A stretch of DNA of 64,000 nt from Bdellovibrionales bacterium (GTDB lineage: Bacteria > Bdellovibrionota > Bdellovibrionia > Bdellovibrionales > UBA1609). Positions 45,642-54,984 of this stretch are shown here, piece after piece (the first letter of the stretch is position 1; each line of letters begins with the position of its first letter). The stretch covers positions 806,001 to 870,000 of the forward strand of contig JADJNU010000001.1 in assembly GCA_016714165.1 (NCBI GenBank). Reading direction: 5' to 3'. Below the pieces are notes generated by a model that was not told the DNA's origin, searched no databases, and saw nothing but the letters and a program-made list of their open reading frames with translations. The position numbers and the translations under genes are program-made.

Positions 45642-45793
45642 ATGGACATTAAGAACAAGCACACATTCGACTTACATTCGGTGAACTCATCGATCGAGTC
45701 AACCTCAGAATCAATGAAGAGCAAGAGGGTCGGACACCTCGGACCATCTCGCTCAAACTACTTCGAATTACTTTGAACCAGCGCAAGCCGTAG
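45642..45793 (+). pseudogene. possible small gene with one frameshift
   Basis: ATG 45642 reads MDIKNKHTFD; after one missing base near 45670 the frame continues LTFGELIDRVNLRINEEQEG, then TISLKLLRITLNQRKP, ending at TAG 45791-45793 (about 51 residues). It lies in the 187-bp gap between recD2 and the Gly/Ser-rich gene and overlaps the latter's 3' end on the other strand. The sequence looks coding, but evidence is limited. Confidence 0.25.
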
Positions 45794-47126
45794 AAGCACT
45801 GTTTGTTCGACAAAAGCTCTTGCACCCACTCCCTTGTCTTTGAGTCGTGGTGCAATAATCGTTCATGATATCAAAGCAAGCCGGTGTAAAAACCTTTTCC
45901 TCAAGATCACAGTTATTATCGGGAAGACCCTGATTCGTTCCAGCCGATGCAAGAGTGGTAGAGGCCGCAACTCCCGAACCTGTCGTGCCTGCTGTTGTTG
46001 GAGAAGCTCCTAAGCCCTGTCCATACGGTGAGCCATTGCGCGGATTAGATCCCCATCCACCACCTGCTCCTGTGCCCGTCGAGCCGTTTGCTCCGCCCCC
46101 TGAGCTCGCCACCGACGAACCAGATGATCCTGACTGTGATGATCCTGAGCCTCCAGCGCCACCTCCACCCGGATTGGCAGTGAGGGCCATGCCACCAGAC
46201 GATCCGGGGGATCGGCCTCCTCCCGTTGTTGGAGCCGCAGCAAGCCCTGTTGAACCGGAACCCGTTGTTGCGGACGAGAGGCTCCGAGCACCGGATGGCC
46301 CGGGGGAAACATAAGGGGCATTGGAGCCATTTCTCGGGTCGCCACTGTTGCTCGGCGTGGTTACCGCCACCGCCGAGCCGCTGGTCGAAATAGAGGCTTG
46401 GAGACACGGCCGAGGACTATTACCTTGTGTCACACAGGGAGCTTTGGGACCAGTACCACCCCATATCTGGCTTGGAGTTGCCGCCACCTTCTCGCCGCTC
46501 GAATCACCGTAGCTCCCATCTGATCCACTTCCTCCCGTCCCACTTCCACCCAGCGCACCTGCACCCGTCAGAGCCGTTGCTGCGGCCGTTTGCGTCGCGA
46601 CCGACGTGGCCTGAGAGACCACACTCGATGCCTTGGCTACCACGTCCTCGAGGCAAAGCCCCGCTTCCCGAAAGACTCCACCGCAGTATTTCATCGCCGT
46701 GTTGTGTCCCTGATAGAGAGCGTATTCGGTTGAGGGGTTGATGGTCTTGCTTTCAGCTTCACAGGTCTCATAACAGGTATTGCGTAATTTAGCGCATTCT
46801 GATGCGGCCGTTCCCGCCGCCTGGGCGAGCATTGCCCCATTCGCTGCTAAATTTTTGGCAGCATCATTGATGGCCTCACCACCAAATCCTCCCAAAACGC
46901 CCCCTGGAGAGCAAGTATCTGGAGTCAAACAACACTGAAGTGCAGATTCAAAGCTGCTCTTGCAGTACGCCTTTAAAGTGAGAGGGTTCTTTGAAATCGC
47001 GTCCCTTTGTGCGCTTAATGAAGTGCAAATTCCACCATCGGCGAAAGCCAGGCCAAGATCAGGTCCAATCAGATTGCCAAAAAAGAGAATTACACAAACA
47101 ATACCAACAAAAAAAAGAGTCTTCAT
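45768..47126 (-). CDS. exported Gly/Ser-rich protein with cysteine-rich ends
   Basis: 452 residues, ribosome binding site AGGGGA before the ATG. Signal peptide MKTLFFVGIVCVILFFGNL through AFA. Residues about 30-160 contain many cysteines (AYCKSSFESALQCCLTPDTC, CAKLRNTCYETCEAE, YCGGVFREAGLC). About 190-395 is a long low-complexity Gly/Ser/Ala/Thr region. The last 50 residues have another cysteine cluster (NNCDLEEKVFTPACFDI, YCTTTQRQGSGCKSFCR). The layout suggests two disulfide-rich heads joined by a flexible linker, in the envelope or outside. No known domain. Confidence 0.75.
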   Translation of the reverse strand: MKTLFFVGIVCVILFFGNLIGPDLGLAFADGGICTSLSAQRDAISKNPLTLKAYCKSSFESALQCCLTPDTCSPGGVLGGFGGEAINDAAKNLAANGAMLAQAAGTAASECAKLRNTCYETCEAESKTINPSTEYALYQGHNTAMKYCGGVFREAGLCLEDVVAKASSVVSQATSVATQTAAATALTGAGALGGSGTGGSGSDGSYGDSSGEKVAATPSQIWGGTGPKAPCVTQGNSPRPCLQASISTSGSAVAVTTPSNSGDPRNGSNAPYVSPGPSGARSLSSATTGSGSTGLAAAPTTGGGRSPGSSGGMALTANPGGGGAGGSGSSQSGSSGSSVASSGGGANGSTGTGAGGGWGSNPRNGSPYGQGLGASPTTAGTTGSGVAASTTLASAGTNQGLPDNNCDLEEKVFTPACFDIMNDYCTTTQRQGSGCKSFCRTNSASTACAGSK

Positions 47127-47414
47127 TTTCGTTCCCCTTTAATAAATCCTGACTTCACTCATCTCCTTTGAGTGCAAAAAAAATGCTCAAAAACAACTGT
47201 ACAAGAGAGTTCGCTAAACTCATTTATTCCAATAGGTTAAGTCATCTTCTCAATCTGAAATACTTGAAAATCTCGGACTAAAAGCGATCAGCCTCGACAT
47301 CAACCGACCAAGCCATAGACACAACACATGGTCTACACATAGGCTATTTGCGTGTCTCAAAATGACTCAGTCTGAATTCATTTTAGAAGCAATTGGAAAG
47401 AATTTTGGGAACAA

Positions 47415-47882
47415 TTATTTTCGTGTTTGAAGCCTTAATTCCCGACGTTTTTTTGCAGCCTCATAGCGGCGTTTCTCTTCGACACTCTGAGGAATCACTG
47501 GCCGCACAGGCATGGGTTTGCCATTGTCATCAAGTGCAACAAAAGTAAGATAGGCCGATGCTATCTGGAATTTTTCGTTCTGCACCAGATGCTCAGCTTC
47601 AACTCGAACACCCACTTCCATTGAAGTTCTGGAGACATAATTGACGGAAGAAACCAAAGTCACAATCCATCCCTTGTATGCTGGAGCCATAAAATTCACG
47701 GCGTCAATGCTGGCCGTGACAACGGGACGATTGCAATGCCGAAGAGCGGAAATAGCGGCGCAAATGTCGATCCAGGACATGATTACGCCGCCAAAGACAC
47801 TATCAAGCGAATTTGTGTGGGAAGGGAGTATCATCTCCGTCATGACGACTGCCGAGTCACTCACAGGACGAGCTTCCACCAC
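47415..47882 (-). CDS. acyl-CoA thioesterase, YciA-type hotdog fold
   Basis: 155 residues. Hotdog-fold thioesterase with TEMILPSHTNSLDSVFGGVI (the N-D-x-x-F-G-G active-site region) and MSWIDICAAISALRHCNRPV, then DAVNFMAPAYKGWIV. It hydrolyses acyl-CoA to free acid and CoA in the cytoplasm. The first ten residues and the basic tail (KKRRELRLQTRK) are less conserved. Single-gene unit; the 288-bp gap upstream of the neighbouring Gly/Ser-rich gene shows nothing else. Confidence 0.85.
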   Translation of the reverse strand: MVEARPVSDSAVVMTEMILPSHTNSLDSVFGGVIMSWIDICAAISALRHCNRPVVTASIDAVNFMAPAYKGWIVTLVSSVNYVSRTSMEVGVRVEAEHLVQNEKFQIASAYLTFVALDDNGKPMPVRPVIPQSVEEKRRYEAAKKRRELRLQTRK

Positions 47883-47924
47883 ACAAACCCACTGTTAAAC
47901 GTTAACAACTAATAAAACCGCGAA

Positions 47925-48314
47925 TCAATTACCACCGAAAGAGTCAGCACCAGGTCCGCGATTAATTCCTGTGGGAATAGACATGCTAGAAACAACTGTC
48001 TGACTTCCTGCAGGTATTGTATCTGCGATCACATTCTGAGATCCGCCAACAATACTGTTATTGCTCGCTTCTTGTGCTGCTTGACGCTCTTCCTTTTCCA
48101 CGAACCCGAAGTGCGGTAAGCACCATACGATCAGCTGGGCGCGCGACTTGACGTTCATCTTTTTATAGATGTTAGTCAAATGGAACTTCACTGTTTTCTC
48201 TGTAACGAACAATTGGTTCGCAACTTCCTTGTTGGATAAGCCCCTCGTTACCAGCTCAGCTACTTCTGCCTCGCGGTTTGATAGACCTTTTTGAATCAGG
48301 ACATCTCTGAGCAT
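47925..48314 (-). CDS. small LuxR/GerE-type DNA-binding protein
   Basis: 129 residues. The first 70 are a complete GerE helix-turn-helix: LSNREAEVAELVTRGLSNKE, VANQLFVTEKTVKFHLTNIY, then KKMNVKSRAQL. There is no receiver domain. The C-terminal 55 residues are low-complexity, rich in Ser, Gly and Thr. It could be an orphan regulator needing another signal, such as protein level. No adjacent sensor kinase. Confidence 0.85.
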   Translation of the reverse strand: MLRDVLIQKGLSNREAEVAELVTRGLSNKEVANQLFVTEKTVKFHLTNIYKKMNVKSRAQLIVWCLPHFGFVEKEERQAAQEASNNSIVGGSQNVIADTIPAGSQTVVSSMSIPTGINRGPGADSFGGN

Positions 48315-48585
48315 CCTTGCTCCCTCCCCCGAATTAGGTGTTTTAATTATTTAAAGATCCGCTTCCTAGATCATGCGATGGCCCCCATCTGACCACCTGT
48401 ATTAAAGTCTGCCCAGAAATCCAATGTTTCGCAAGTCCTTCTTTCCTATTTTTTTTTAAACTGGACTGATTTTTTTAGGTTCTGTTTCTAATGATTATTT
48501 AACGGTTATCTTGTCTCAATTATTTGATTTTGTTCTGAGCTCTACCTGGATCAAAGGACAATCTGCCTGCAAAGTAAGCACAATT

Positions 48586-49833
48586 TCAAGTCGTTTTTCG
48601 AGCGATATTCTCGACCCTCTTTGCAAGATCAGGCTCCAATTTCACCCCAAAAACATCATCGACCTGACGCCCCCAAGTGAAGGCCTTTGCCCAGCGAATG
48701 CTGCATCCCTCCTGAGCCAGAGCCTGGGCCGCGGTCAACAAAAGACCCGGGCTGTCTTTTCCGCGAAAACTGAGAACGGCCTCATTTTCGTCTTGATTGA
48801 CAAGCTTCACCCGGTCAAACTTCGCCTCAGGCAAAGTCACCTTATGTAAATCAATAAAAGACATCCATTTTTTTAACTGGGCCGGCGTCCGGGACGATTT
48901 GACCCGAAACCAATCGTAAGCACCGAAATTCTCATAGGTTTGAACGACCGCCTGCAGAATTTGACAACCGGAGGCAAATAATATTTTTGTCCACTCCAAA
49001 AAAAGACCCGGTCGATCTTCCCGACTGTGAAAGCGGATCCAATATTCCTTCCCCTTTGCTTTCCAAATAAACAATTCCAGATCACCACGATCCGAACCTT
49101 GCAGCTTCCGAAAGTCCGCCAAAAGGTATCGATCGGGAATTTGTTCTGGAAGAGAGGGATCTAACTTATCAATAAAATCATCGCTCAATTGAACTTTTGA
49201 TTGATCGGCGCACTCCAGAAGTTTGACGAATTTACCCGCTCGCGGAGAAGTCACAACAGAATAGAGATCCATCAGAAGCCGTTCTTTCCAGTTCGACCAA
49301 GCCTCAGGGTTGGTCGCCATGATGTCTACGGCTGTAAAAAGTGTCAGACGCTTCAGCCGATCCCCTTTGATCCCAAGGTGATGCAACTTTTGCCAGGTTG
49401 ATGAAGAGTGAGGATTCATTCGAAATGCGGCGGTGGAGATATCCAGGTGTCTTTCGACCATCCAGGCCACTTCGACTGTCAATCTCAGTGGCAGCTTCAT
49501 GGCAATGAAATCACGCTTGACGAGTTCAGCTCCTTTTTTCGAATGATCTCCGCCCAAGCCCTTGGCCAAGTCGTGATAAAGGGCCGTCCACATCAGAATC
49601 TTCCAGTCGTCAGAGGTCATTTCCTTCACCAAGAGCTTGAGTTTTCCCACACGACTGGGACGCCGGTAGATTCTCTGAACAACTCTTATCGCCTGCTGAA
49701 GGTGCGCATCCACCGTAAACCGATGATACTGGTCATGCTGAACCAATCCCCCTACTCTTTTCAAATCTGGAACACAAAAATCCATGATTCTTACTTTGAA
49801 GAGGGCCAATAAATACTCCTCAGATTGATCAAT
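48586..49833 (-). CDS. glnD: PII uridylyltransferase, C-terminal part (HD and ACT domains)
   Basis: Open from just after the TAG at 49834-49836; the first initiation codon is the TTG at 49809. The sequence EYLLALFKVRIMDFCVPDLK, VGLVQHDQYHRFTVDAH-like, then the HD motif ALYHDLAKGLGGDHSKKGAEL and two C-terminal ACT domains (ENFGAYDWFRV; VLSFRGKDSPGLLLTAAQAL) is the downstream half of GlnD. In the full enzyme the HD domain removes uridylyl groups from PII and the ACT domains sense glutamine. It belongs to the same gene as 49869-50867. Confidence 0.85.
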   Translation of the reverse strand: MDQSEEYLLALFKVRIMDFCVPDLKRVGGLVQHDQYHRFTVDAHLQQAIRVVQRIYRRPSRVGKLKLLVKEMTSDDWKILMWTALYHDLAKGLGGDHSKKGAELVKRDFIAMKLPLRLTVEVAWMVERHLDISTAAFRMNPHSSSTWQKLHHLGIKGDRLKRLTLFTAVDIMATNPEAWSNWKERLLMDLYSVVTSPRAGKFVKLLECADQSKVQLSDDFIDKLDPSLPEQIPDRYLLADFRKLQGSDRGDLELFIWKAKGKEYWIRFHSREDRPGLFLEWTKILFASGCQILQAVVQTYENFGAYDWFRVKSSRTPAQLKKWMSFIDLHKVTLPEAKFDRVKLVNQDENEAVLSFRGKDSPGLLLTAAQALAQEGCSIRWAKAFTWGRQVDDVFGVKLEPDLAKRVENIARKTT

Positions 49834-49868
49834 CTAAAAATACTTTGTCAGCCATCTTCCGACAGAAG

Positions 49869-50867
49869 TCATATCTGGATTTTGTTGAACCAAATTTTCA
49901 ATGACAGAACGCACTTTACCCTGACAAGCCTTGATGGATCTGACTGTAAAGCGGCAAAACAATCACTCGCTTTGTTAAGAGAAACGCTCTCTACCTCGTC
50001 GATGTATTTTTTAGAAGCCCTCGCTCTGTTGACCATCCAATCGGCGTAAAAGCTCACGCGACTGAGACCCACCTGAATATCCCGCATAAAGCTCTTCACC
50101 TCGGTGTATCCAAACCAAAGGGCAAGCTCCTTTTGATCGCCAGCACTGACGCTGTCTCCACTTCCCATCAAATGAAGACGACGCCTGATTGTCAGAAAGA
50201 ACTGACGATATTTTGAAAAAACCTCGAGTGAGTGATGGCTCACTTGATCTTGAAATTTCTGAAAAGAAAGCTCGTGAACATAAAGGGCCTGTTGAAGATC
50301 TCTCAGCCCCCCAGGTCCGTATTTCAAATTTGGTTCAAGATAATTGGTAATAGAATCGTATCGCCGACTGCGTTCCCTCCGCTCTTCCCCCATGGCCCTC
50401 ATGAGAGTTCTTAGAAATCGGCTTCCTCTTTTTCGAATCATTATCTTTTGGTGTTCCAGATCCTGCGCGACGGATTCGTTCAGGGCTCGACCATGAAGGA
50501 CCGCCAAAACATCAAATGGCTCCACGCCCACAGTCCAATCCTGAATATCCTCAGGCACTCGATAGCGAAGCTTGACTCCCTCAGAAGTCAATTTTGTCAC
50601 AAAAGACAAAATCTTTGACTCATCCCCGACCAACAAGACATCAATGTCTGACCGAGGGCTTAATTCTCCCCGTGCCCAAGACCCGAGTGCCACAGCTCCT
50701 ATTTCTTCCCATTCTGGAATATGACTCAATCTTGCGACGAGCTTTGCTTCCAACCATTCAAAGAATTCAATTCCCTGACCTCCCTCCGATGGGAGCCACT
50801 GACCAGAGGCCTGAAAACCACCCAGTCCCTCTGCGATCTCTGCTGCATTTAAAAATGATTTTGCCAT
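49869..50867 (-). CDS. glnD: PII uridylyltransferase, N-terminal nucleotidyltransferase part (frameshifted)
   Basis: The nucleotidyltransferase motif ALGSWARGELSPRSDIDVLL is at about 60-80, and the GlnD-specific EPNLKYGPGGLRDLQ at about 180. After LQSDPSR the frame is lost; one A missing near 49930-49932 would restore KACQGKVRSVIENLVQQNPD and lead, through an in-frame TAG (49834), into the HD/ACT part. So two lesions separate the halves. The restored protein is about 770 residues, shorter than enterobacterial GlnD (about 890). It lies 26 bp after mutS and is probably cotranscribed with it. Confidence 0.85.
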   Translation of the reverse strand: MAKSFLNAAEIAEGLGGFQASGQWLPSEGGQGIEFFEWLEAKLVARLSHIPEWEEIGAVALGSWARGELSPRSDIDVLLVGDESKILSFVTKLTSEGVKLRYRVPEDIQDWTVGVEPFDVLAVLHGRALNESVAQDLEHQKIMIRKRGSRFLRTLMRAMGEERRERSRRYDSITNYLEPNLKYGPGGLRDLQQALYVHELSFQKFQDQVSHHSLEVFSKYRQFFLTIRRRLHLMGSGDSVSAGDQKELALWFGYTEVKSFMRDIQVGLSRVSFYADWMVNRARASKKYIDEVESVSLNKASDCFAALQSDPSRLVRVKCVLSLKIWFNKIQI

Positions 50868-50893
50868 TAAGATATTCTAAAACGACATCAAAA

Positions 50894-53365
50894 TCAAAAC
50901 AAGGCTTCCTGCTGACTCTCTCTCGAGAGAGCCTCCGGGCCTACTGGCGAATTGTAATCCAAAAAGCTCAATTGCCCCGGAGCGGACGACTTAAAGGCTT
51001 CAATTCTCTTCAGAAGCCCTTGGGCCCTCTGAGTGACTTCCTTTGGCAGACCCGCCAATTTTGCCACTTGTATGCCATAAGACTTGTTCGCGGGTCCCGC
51101 GACCAAAGTGTGCAGAAACTGGATGTCACCAGATTTCTCCACGATCGACATATGGGCATTTTTCACTCGCGGAAGGCGAGACTCCAGCTGAGTCAGCTCA
51201 TGGTAGTGGGTTGCAAATAAGGTGAGGGACTTCTTTCGCTCAACAAGAAACTCAAGAATAGCTTGAGCCAAACACATTCCGTCATAGGTCGAAGTCCCTC
51301 GCCCCACCTCATCCAAAATGACAAGCGATCGTGCTCCCGCATCATGCAACATCTCAGCCGTCTCCTGCATCTCAACCATAAAAGTCGAAAGGCCTTCGGA
51401 TATATAGTCACTGGCTCCAATGCGCGTAAATATTCGATCAAATATCGGCATCGAGGCCGACTCAGCAGGGACAAAACCTCCGATCTGAGCGAGAATTGCA
51501 GAAATGGCAACTTGCCTCATCAGAGTCGATTTGCCGGCCATATTGGGCCCAGTTAGCAACAAACACTGTCCTTCATCCAAAGAAATATCATTTGGAACGA
51601 ATCGTCGATTGACCTCCTGCTCCACAACCGGATGACGACTTGATTTCAATTGCAATTGTCCGTTTGCAAACACTTTTGGTCGGCAGTATTTGTACTCTAA
51701 AGCAAGCCAGGCCAATGAACTCACGACATCGAGTTCACTCCAAACTCTGGAGAGAATTAACAAATCGGCAGAAGCTCGCAAGATGTGCTGGCGAAGTTGA
51801 ACAAAAATCTCCCGCTCCAATTCGAGGCGCTTTGTCCGAGCGGTTAAAACTTTCTTTTCAAGCTCGATCAGCTCGTCGGTTGTAAACCTCTCCGCATTCG
51901 CCAATGTTTGTTTCCGCAAATAGTGGCTTGGGACCTTTGTCTTGTGGGCATTGGTGATCTCAATATAAAAACCAAAAACGCCATTGTATCGGACCTTCAA
52001 TGAAGAAATGTCGGTCGCGGCCTTCTCGCGCGCTTCTAACTCCGCGAGAAGTGTTTGGCTGTCCTCACTCAATCTAATCCACTCGTCCAATTGAGGATCA
52101 AATCCCCGCCGAATAATTCCACCGTCTTTAAAGTTTGGGGGAGCCTCGCTCTCAAGTATTTGATCTATTTTTTGCGTGAGCTGAGAACAGGTCTGCCAAG
52201 GAGAGGGATCCACGTCCTGATCGCAAAAGGATTTGATAGAAAGACCGACTTCAAGGGAGTCTTTTAAAGACTCCACATCCCGTGGAGAGCAGCTAGGACT
52301 GGAAATCTTCCCAAGGCGTCGTTCAACATCGCCCATGCCGGCCAGCGTCCTTCGAAGTGTCTGCAATTCGTCAAGACAGCTCGTCCACCTCTCTAAGCGA
52401 TCCAACCTCTGATGAATTTCATTTTCATCAGCGAGTGGAAACTGGAGCCAAGTCTTCAAGCGCCTCCCTCCAGCCGAGGTCTTCGTCCGATTGATCGCAA
52501 AAAATAAACTCCCCTTTGAGTCTCCCTTGTAGGTTGAAAATATTTCCAGATGTCTGAGCACGGTGGGAGACATCACAAGCCTCTTTTCAAGTCGCCTCTC
52601 AACAAAATCTCCCAAAGTGGAGCTGAGCTCCGCCCCCTGCATCGACAAGGCATAGCTCAAAACTCGCAAGGCGCTGAGGGGCAGGACTCTATGGCTCTCT
52701 CTCAATGATTCAGATAGCAACGACTCGTTCAGCGCGTGGCCCGATAAAATCATATTTGAACCTTGATTGAACGTGACAGATTCATCAAGTGAACTCGCAA
52801 ACTGGCCATCCAGCCACTCTGCACGCTGCCCTTCTCCCAGCACCAATTCTTTAGGGCAAAGAACTTTCATCAGTCGTCTCTGTTCACCGGCACTTGTTTC
52901 GCGATAGAAAAAGGCCTCCCCTGTGCTGGTATCCAAGAAACTGACCGTCTCAGAATCGTAGGAACAAAGATAATTGGCCGCAAGCTGATCCAAAGTATCA
53001 GGATCATAGACCATCCCAGGGCTCAAACAGCGAGTCACGGCTCTCTTCACAAGACCTTTTGCCTGCTTTGGGTCCTCAACCTGATCACAAATAGCGATTT
53101 TTTTGCCTGCTGCGAGCAATTTCATGATGGGGCCAGCGACGCTGTGGTGAGGAACCCCACACATAGGGGTGTCGTCCGCTGATTTCTTGTTTCTTTGAGT
53201 GAGGGCAATATTCAGAATGGGAGCCGCAATGCGCGCATCCTCATGAAACATTTCAAAAAAATCTCCCATCCGAAAAAGTATCACTTTGTCTGGATGCTGA
53301 TTCTTCACCTCCCAGTATTGGGTCATCAGTGGAGTCAGGTTTTTTTCGTTTGCTGCTAAGGCCAT
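50894..53365 (-). CDS. mutS: DNA mismatch repair protein MutS
   Basis: 823 residues from ATG 53365 (MALAANEKNLTPLMTQYW); a longer frame to 53401 adds 12 unlikely residues. The mismatch-binding motif GDFFEMFHEDA is at about 34-44, the clamp region in the middle, the ATPase Walker A GPNMAGKST at 606-614, and Walker B VILDEVGRGTSTYDG, followed by LFATHYHELTQLE. Length and motifs are those of a complete MutS. No frameshift, which is notable given the number of interrupted neighbours. Confidence 0.96.
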   Translation of the reverse strand: MALAANEKNLTPLMTQYWEVKNQHPDKVILFRMGDFFEMFHEDARIAAPILNIALTQRNKKSADDTPMCGVPHHSVAGPIMKLLAAGKKIAICDQVEDPKQAKGLVKRAVTRCLSPGMVYDPDTLDQLAANYLCSYDSETVSFLDTSTGEAFFYRETSAGEQRRLMKVLCPKELVLGEGQRAEWLDGQFASSLDESVTFNQGSNMILSGHALNESLLSESLRESHRVLPLSALRVLSYALSMQGAELSSTLGDFVERRLEKRLVMSPTVLRHLEIFSTYKGDSKGSLFFAINRTKTSAGGRRLKTWLQFPLADENEIHQRLDRLERWTSCLDELQTLRRTLAGMGDVERRLGKISSPSCSPRDVESLKDSLEVGLSIKSFCDQDVDPSPWQTCSQLTQKIDQILESEAPPNFKDGGIIRRGFDPQLDEWIRLSEDSQTLLAELEAREKAATDISSLKVRYNGVFGFYIEITNAHKTKVPSHYLRKQTLANAERFTTDELIELEKKVLTARTKRLELEREIFVQLRQHILRASADLLILSRVWSELDVVSSLAWLALEYKYCRPKVFANGQLQLKSSRHPVVEQEVNRRFVPNDISLDEGQCLLLTGPNMAGKSTLMRQVAISAILAQIGGFVPAESASMPIFDRIFTRIGASDYISEGLSTFMVEMQETAEMLHDAGARSLVILDEVGRGTSTYDGMCLAQAILEFLVERKKSLTLFATHYHELTQLESRLPRVKNAHMSIVEKSGDIQFLHTLVAGPANKSYGIQVAKLAGLPKEVTQRAQGLLKRIEAFKSSAPGQLSFLDYNSPVGPEALSRESQQEALF

Positions 53366-53605
53366 AGTTACCCCCAGAAGCTCAATGGCTACCGAATGCA
53401 CAGGAAGGGGTCAATGAAACAAATATCCATTGTCAAAGTTAAGGAAAAGACTTGAATTGGCCCAATCAGAGGTTTTGCCCAAGAAGAAAGAATGTCAGTT
53501 GCAATTAATTCATTGTCCCACAATTTAGTCTTTCTACTTTGGTGTCCTTGTAGTAGATCCTTTTGTTATGCAAGGCGTTGCAATAAAACCAATGGAGGCT
53601 TGAAA

Positions 53606-54763
53606 ATGCGATACAAGATCTCCCAAAAAAACTTAGACTCATCAATTGCTTTAACTGTGTTAACGAGTTTGATGGTCTTTAGTTTTTTCTCTGGCCAGCC
53701 TTGCTATGGCGGGTTTCACCCTGACCGCTCAACCGATGGCACCTCTTGGAGCGATTCAAACATTCATCTCATGAAGCTGGAGAAGCAAATTTTATGGGCG
53801 AAGGCCAATCTGTCAATCCCCAATTTAGGCTGGGATGATCTCAACTACTTGAGTGCAATTGCCGAGACCAGAACTTCCGCGCTATTTCAAGCCAAGCCAC
53901 AGGGGTTTCCCGACGGCGTTTCTTACCTCAATGTCAAGGCCTCAATTTTTTTGCAAATCTTAGAAATTTCTTTGCTGAGCCAAGGTAGCAAGAGACAACG
54001 GCTAATTGAAGAAAAAGGTTCCTCCCTTGATATCCCCTCGTCAATGACGGCCTCTGATTACCCTCAATCAGAGACGAATGGTGAGAAATGGTTTGGATTC
54101 ATTAAAATTGTTAATAGCGATAACTTCGTTTGGATTCCGGACTCAGACTTGGAACTCTTTCCATTGCTCGAAAAATTGGTGCGCACTCTTTCCATTGCCT
54201 TCTATATTGAGCCAAGGCTCGATCTTTTTTCTCGGTCTTCTCTCCCCCTTTTTCAACAGACGTACTCAGGACAGATTCTTGTTACCACTCTGGCAATGGA
54301 GGATCTATTTTTTAGAATTATGCAGTTTGAGTTTCTCCGAAAGAGTCTTGAAGCTGAGGTTTCGAGTGCCATCAAAGATCAGGAATCATTGCCTTCAGAA
54401 CAGCTTCTTAAATCATTCAGTGGTCGGATTCGTAATGCTCAGATTCGGGACCATTCGGAGTATTTGCAATCGGTTCTTATGAACACCCAGCCCGGTTCAG
54501 CCTTTCTCTCAAAGGATTTTTTCCCTGAGATGAGGACCTGGTTCTCCTCACTACCCCAAGGATCTTTGTACACCCAAAAAGACGGTCTTGGGTTAGCTGA
54601 CCACAAGCGGCAGTTCCTCGATAATTTGGAAAATCTTGACCGCTTCTCCCTTGAAAAAATGAAAAGGAACGCATTTGCTTCAAATCAGTTTTATCAATTC
54701 ACTTTGATTCAAGACTTTGTCTCTCTCAAGTCACGTAGATCCTGCCTTAAACTTGTTCGCTAA
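53606..54763 (+). CDS. exported protein of unknown function
   Basis: 385 residues from ATG 53606, which has a good ribosome binding site (GGAGG, seven bases upstream); the frame is open to 53492 but without such a site. An N-terminal hydrophobic segment (SSIALTVLTSLMVFSFF) ends before CYGGF, predicting export. The mature part is mainly helical, with many Leu/Ile heptads and a late SLEKMKRNAFASNQFYQ. No recognised domain. It is followed after 220 bp by another exported-protein gene on the same strand. Confidence 0.65.
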   Translation: MRYKISQKNLDSSIALTVLTSLMVFSFFSGQPCYGGFHPDRSTDGTSWSDSNIHLMKLEKQILWAKANLSIPNLGWDDLNYLSAIAETRTSALFQAKPQGFPDGVSYLNVKASIFLQILEISLLSQGSKRQRLIEEKGSSLDIPSSMTASDYPQSETNGEKWFGFIKIVNSDNFVWIPDSDLELFPLLEKLVRTLSIAFYIEPRLDLFSRSSLPLFQQTYSGQILVTTLAMEDLFFRIMQFEFLRKSLEAEVSSAIKDQESLPSEQLLKSFSGRIRNAQIRDHSEYLQSVLMNTQPGSAFLSKDFFPEMRTWFSSLPQGSLYTQKDGLGLADHKRQFLDNLENLDRFSLEKMKRNAFASNQFYQFTLIQDFVSLKSRRSCLKLVR

Positions 54764-54984
54764 TAAGGCCAAAAGAATTTTTAATAATGCTTGAGATAAC
54801 TTTTCTTAATGATAAAAAGAAAAGTATTCATCTTTCCCTACAATATCAGACGCAAAAAATCTCAATTGTTGCGCAGCGAATATTTATGGGCTACTGAAAA
54901 GGCCAGCACGATCAATATCTGGAAATTCCAGGAAGAATTCAACTCTCAATCGACTTTTATGTATTGGACTGAGGAGGTTCGAGC

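Noticed and set aside
22272..49836. Reassignment of TAG (or another stop) to an amino acid, suggested by in-frame stops
   Set aside because: TAG is used as a normal terminator of intact genes here (hisIE, the FN3-like protein), and the in-frame stops include TAA, TAG and TGA. A code change cannot explain all three.
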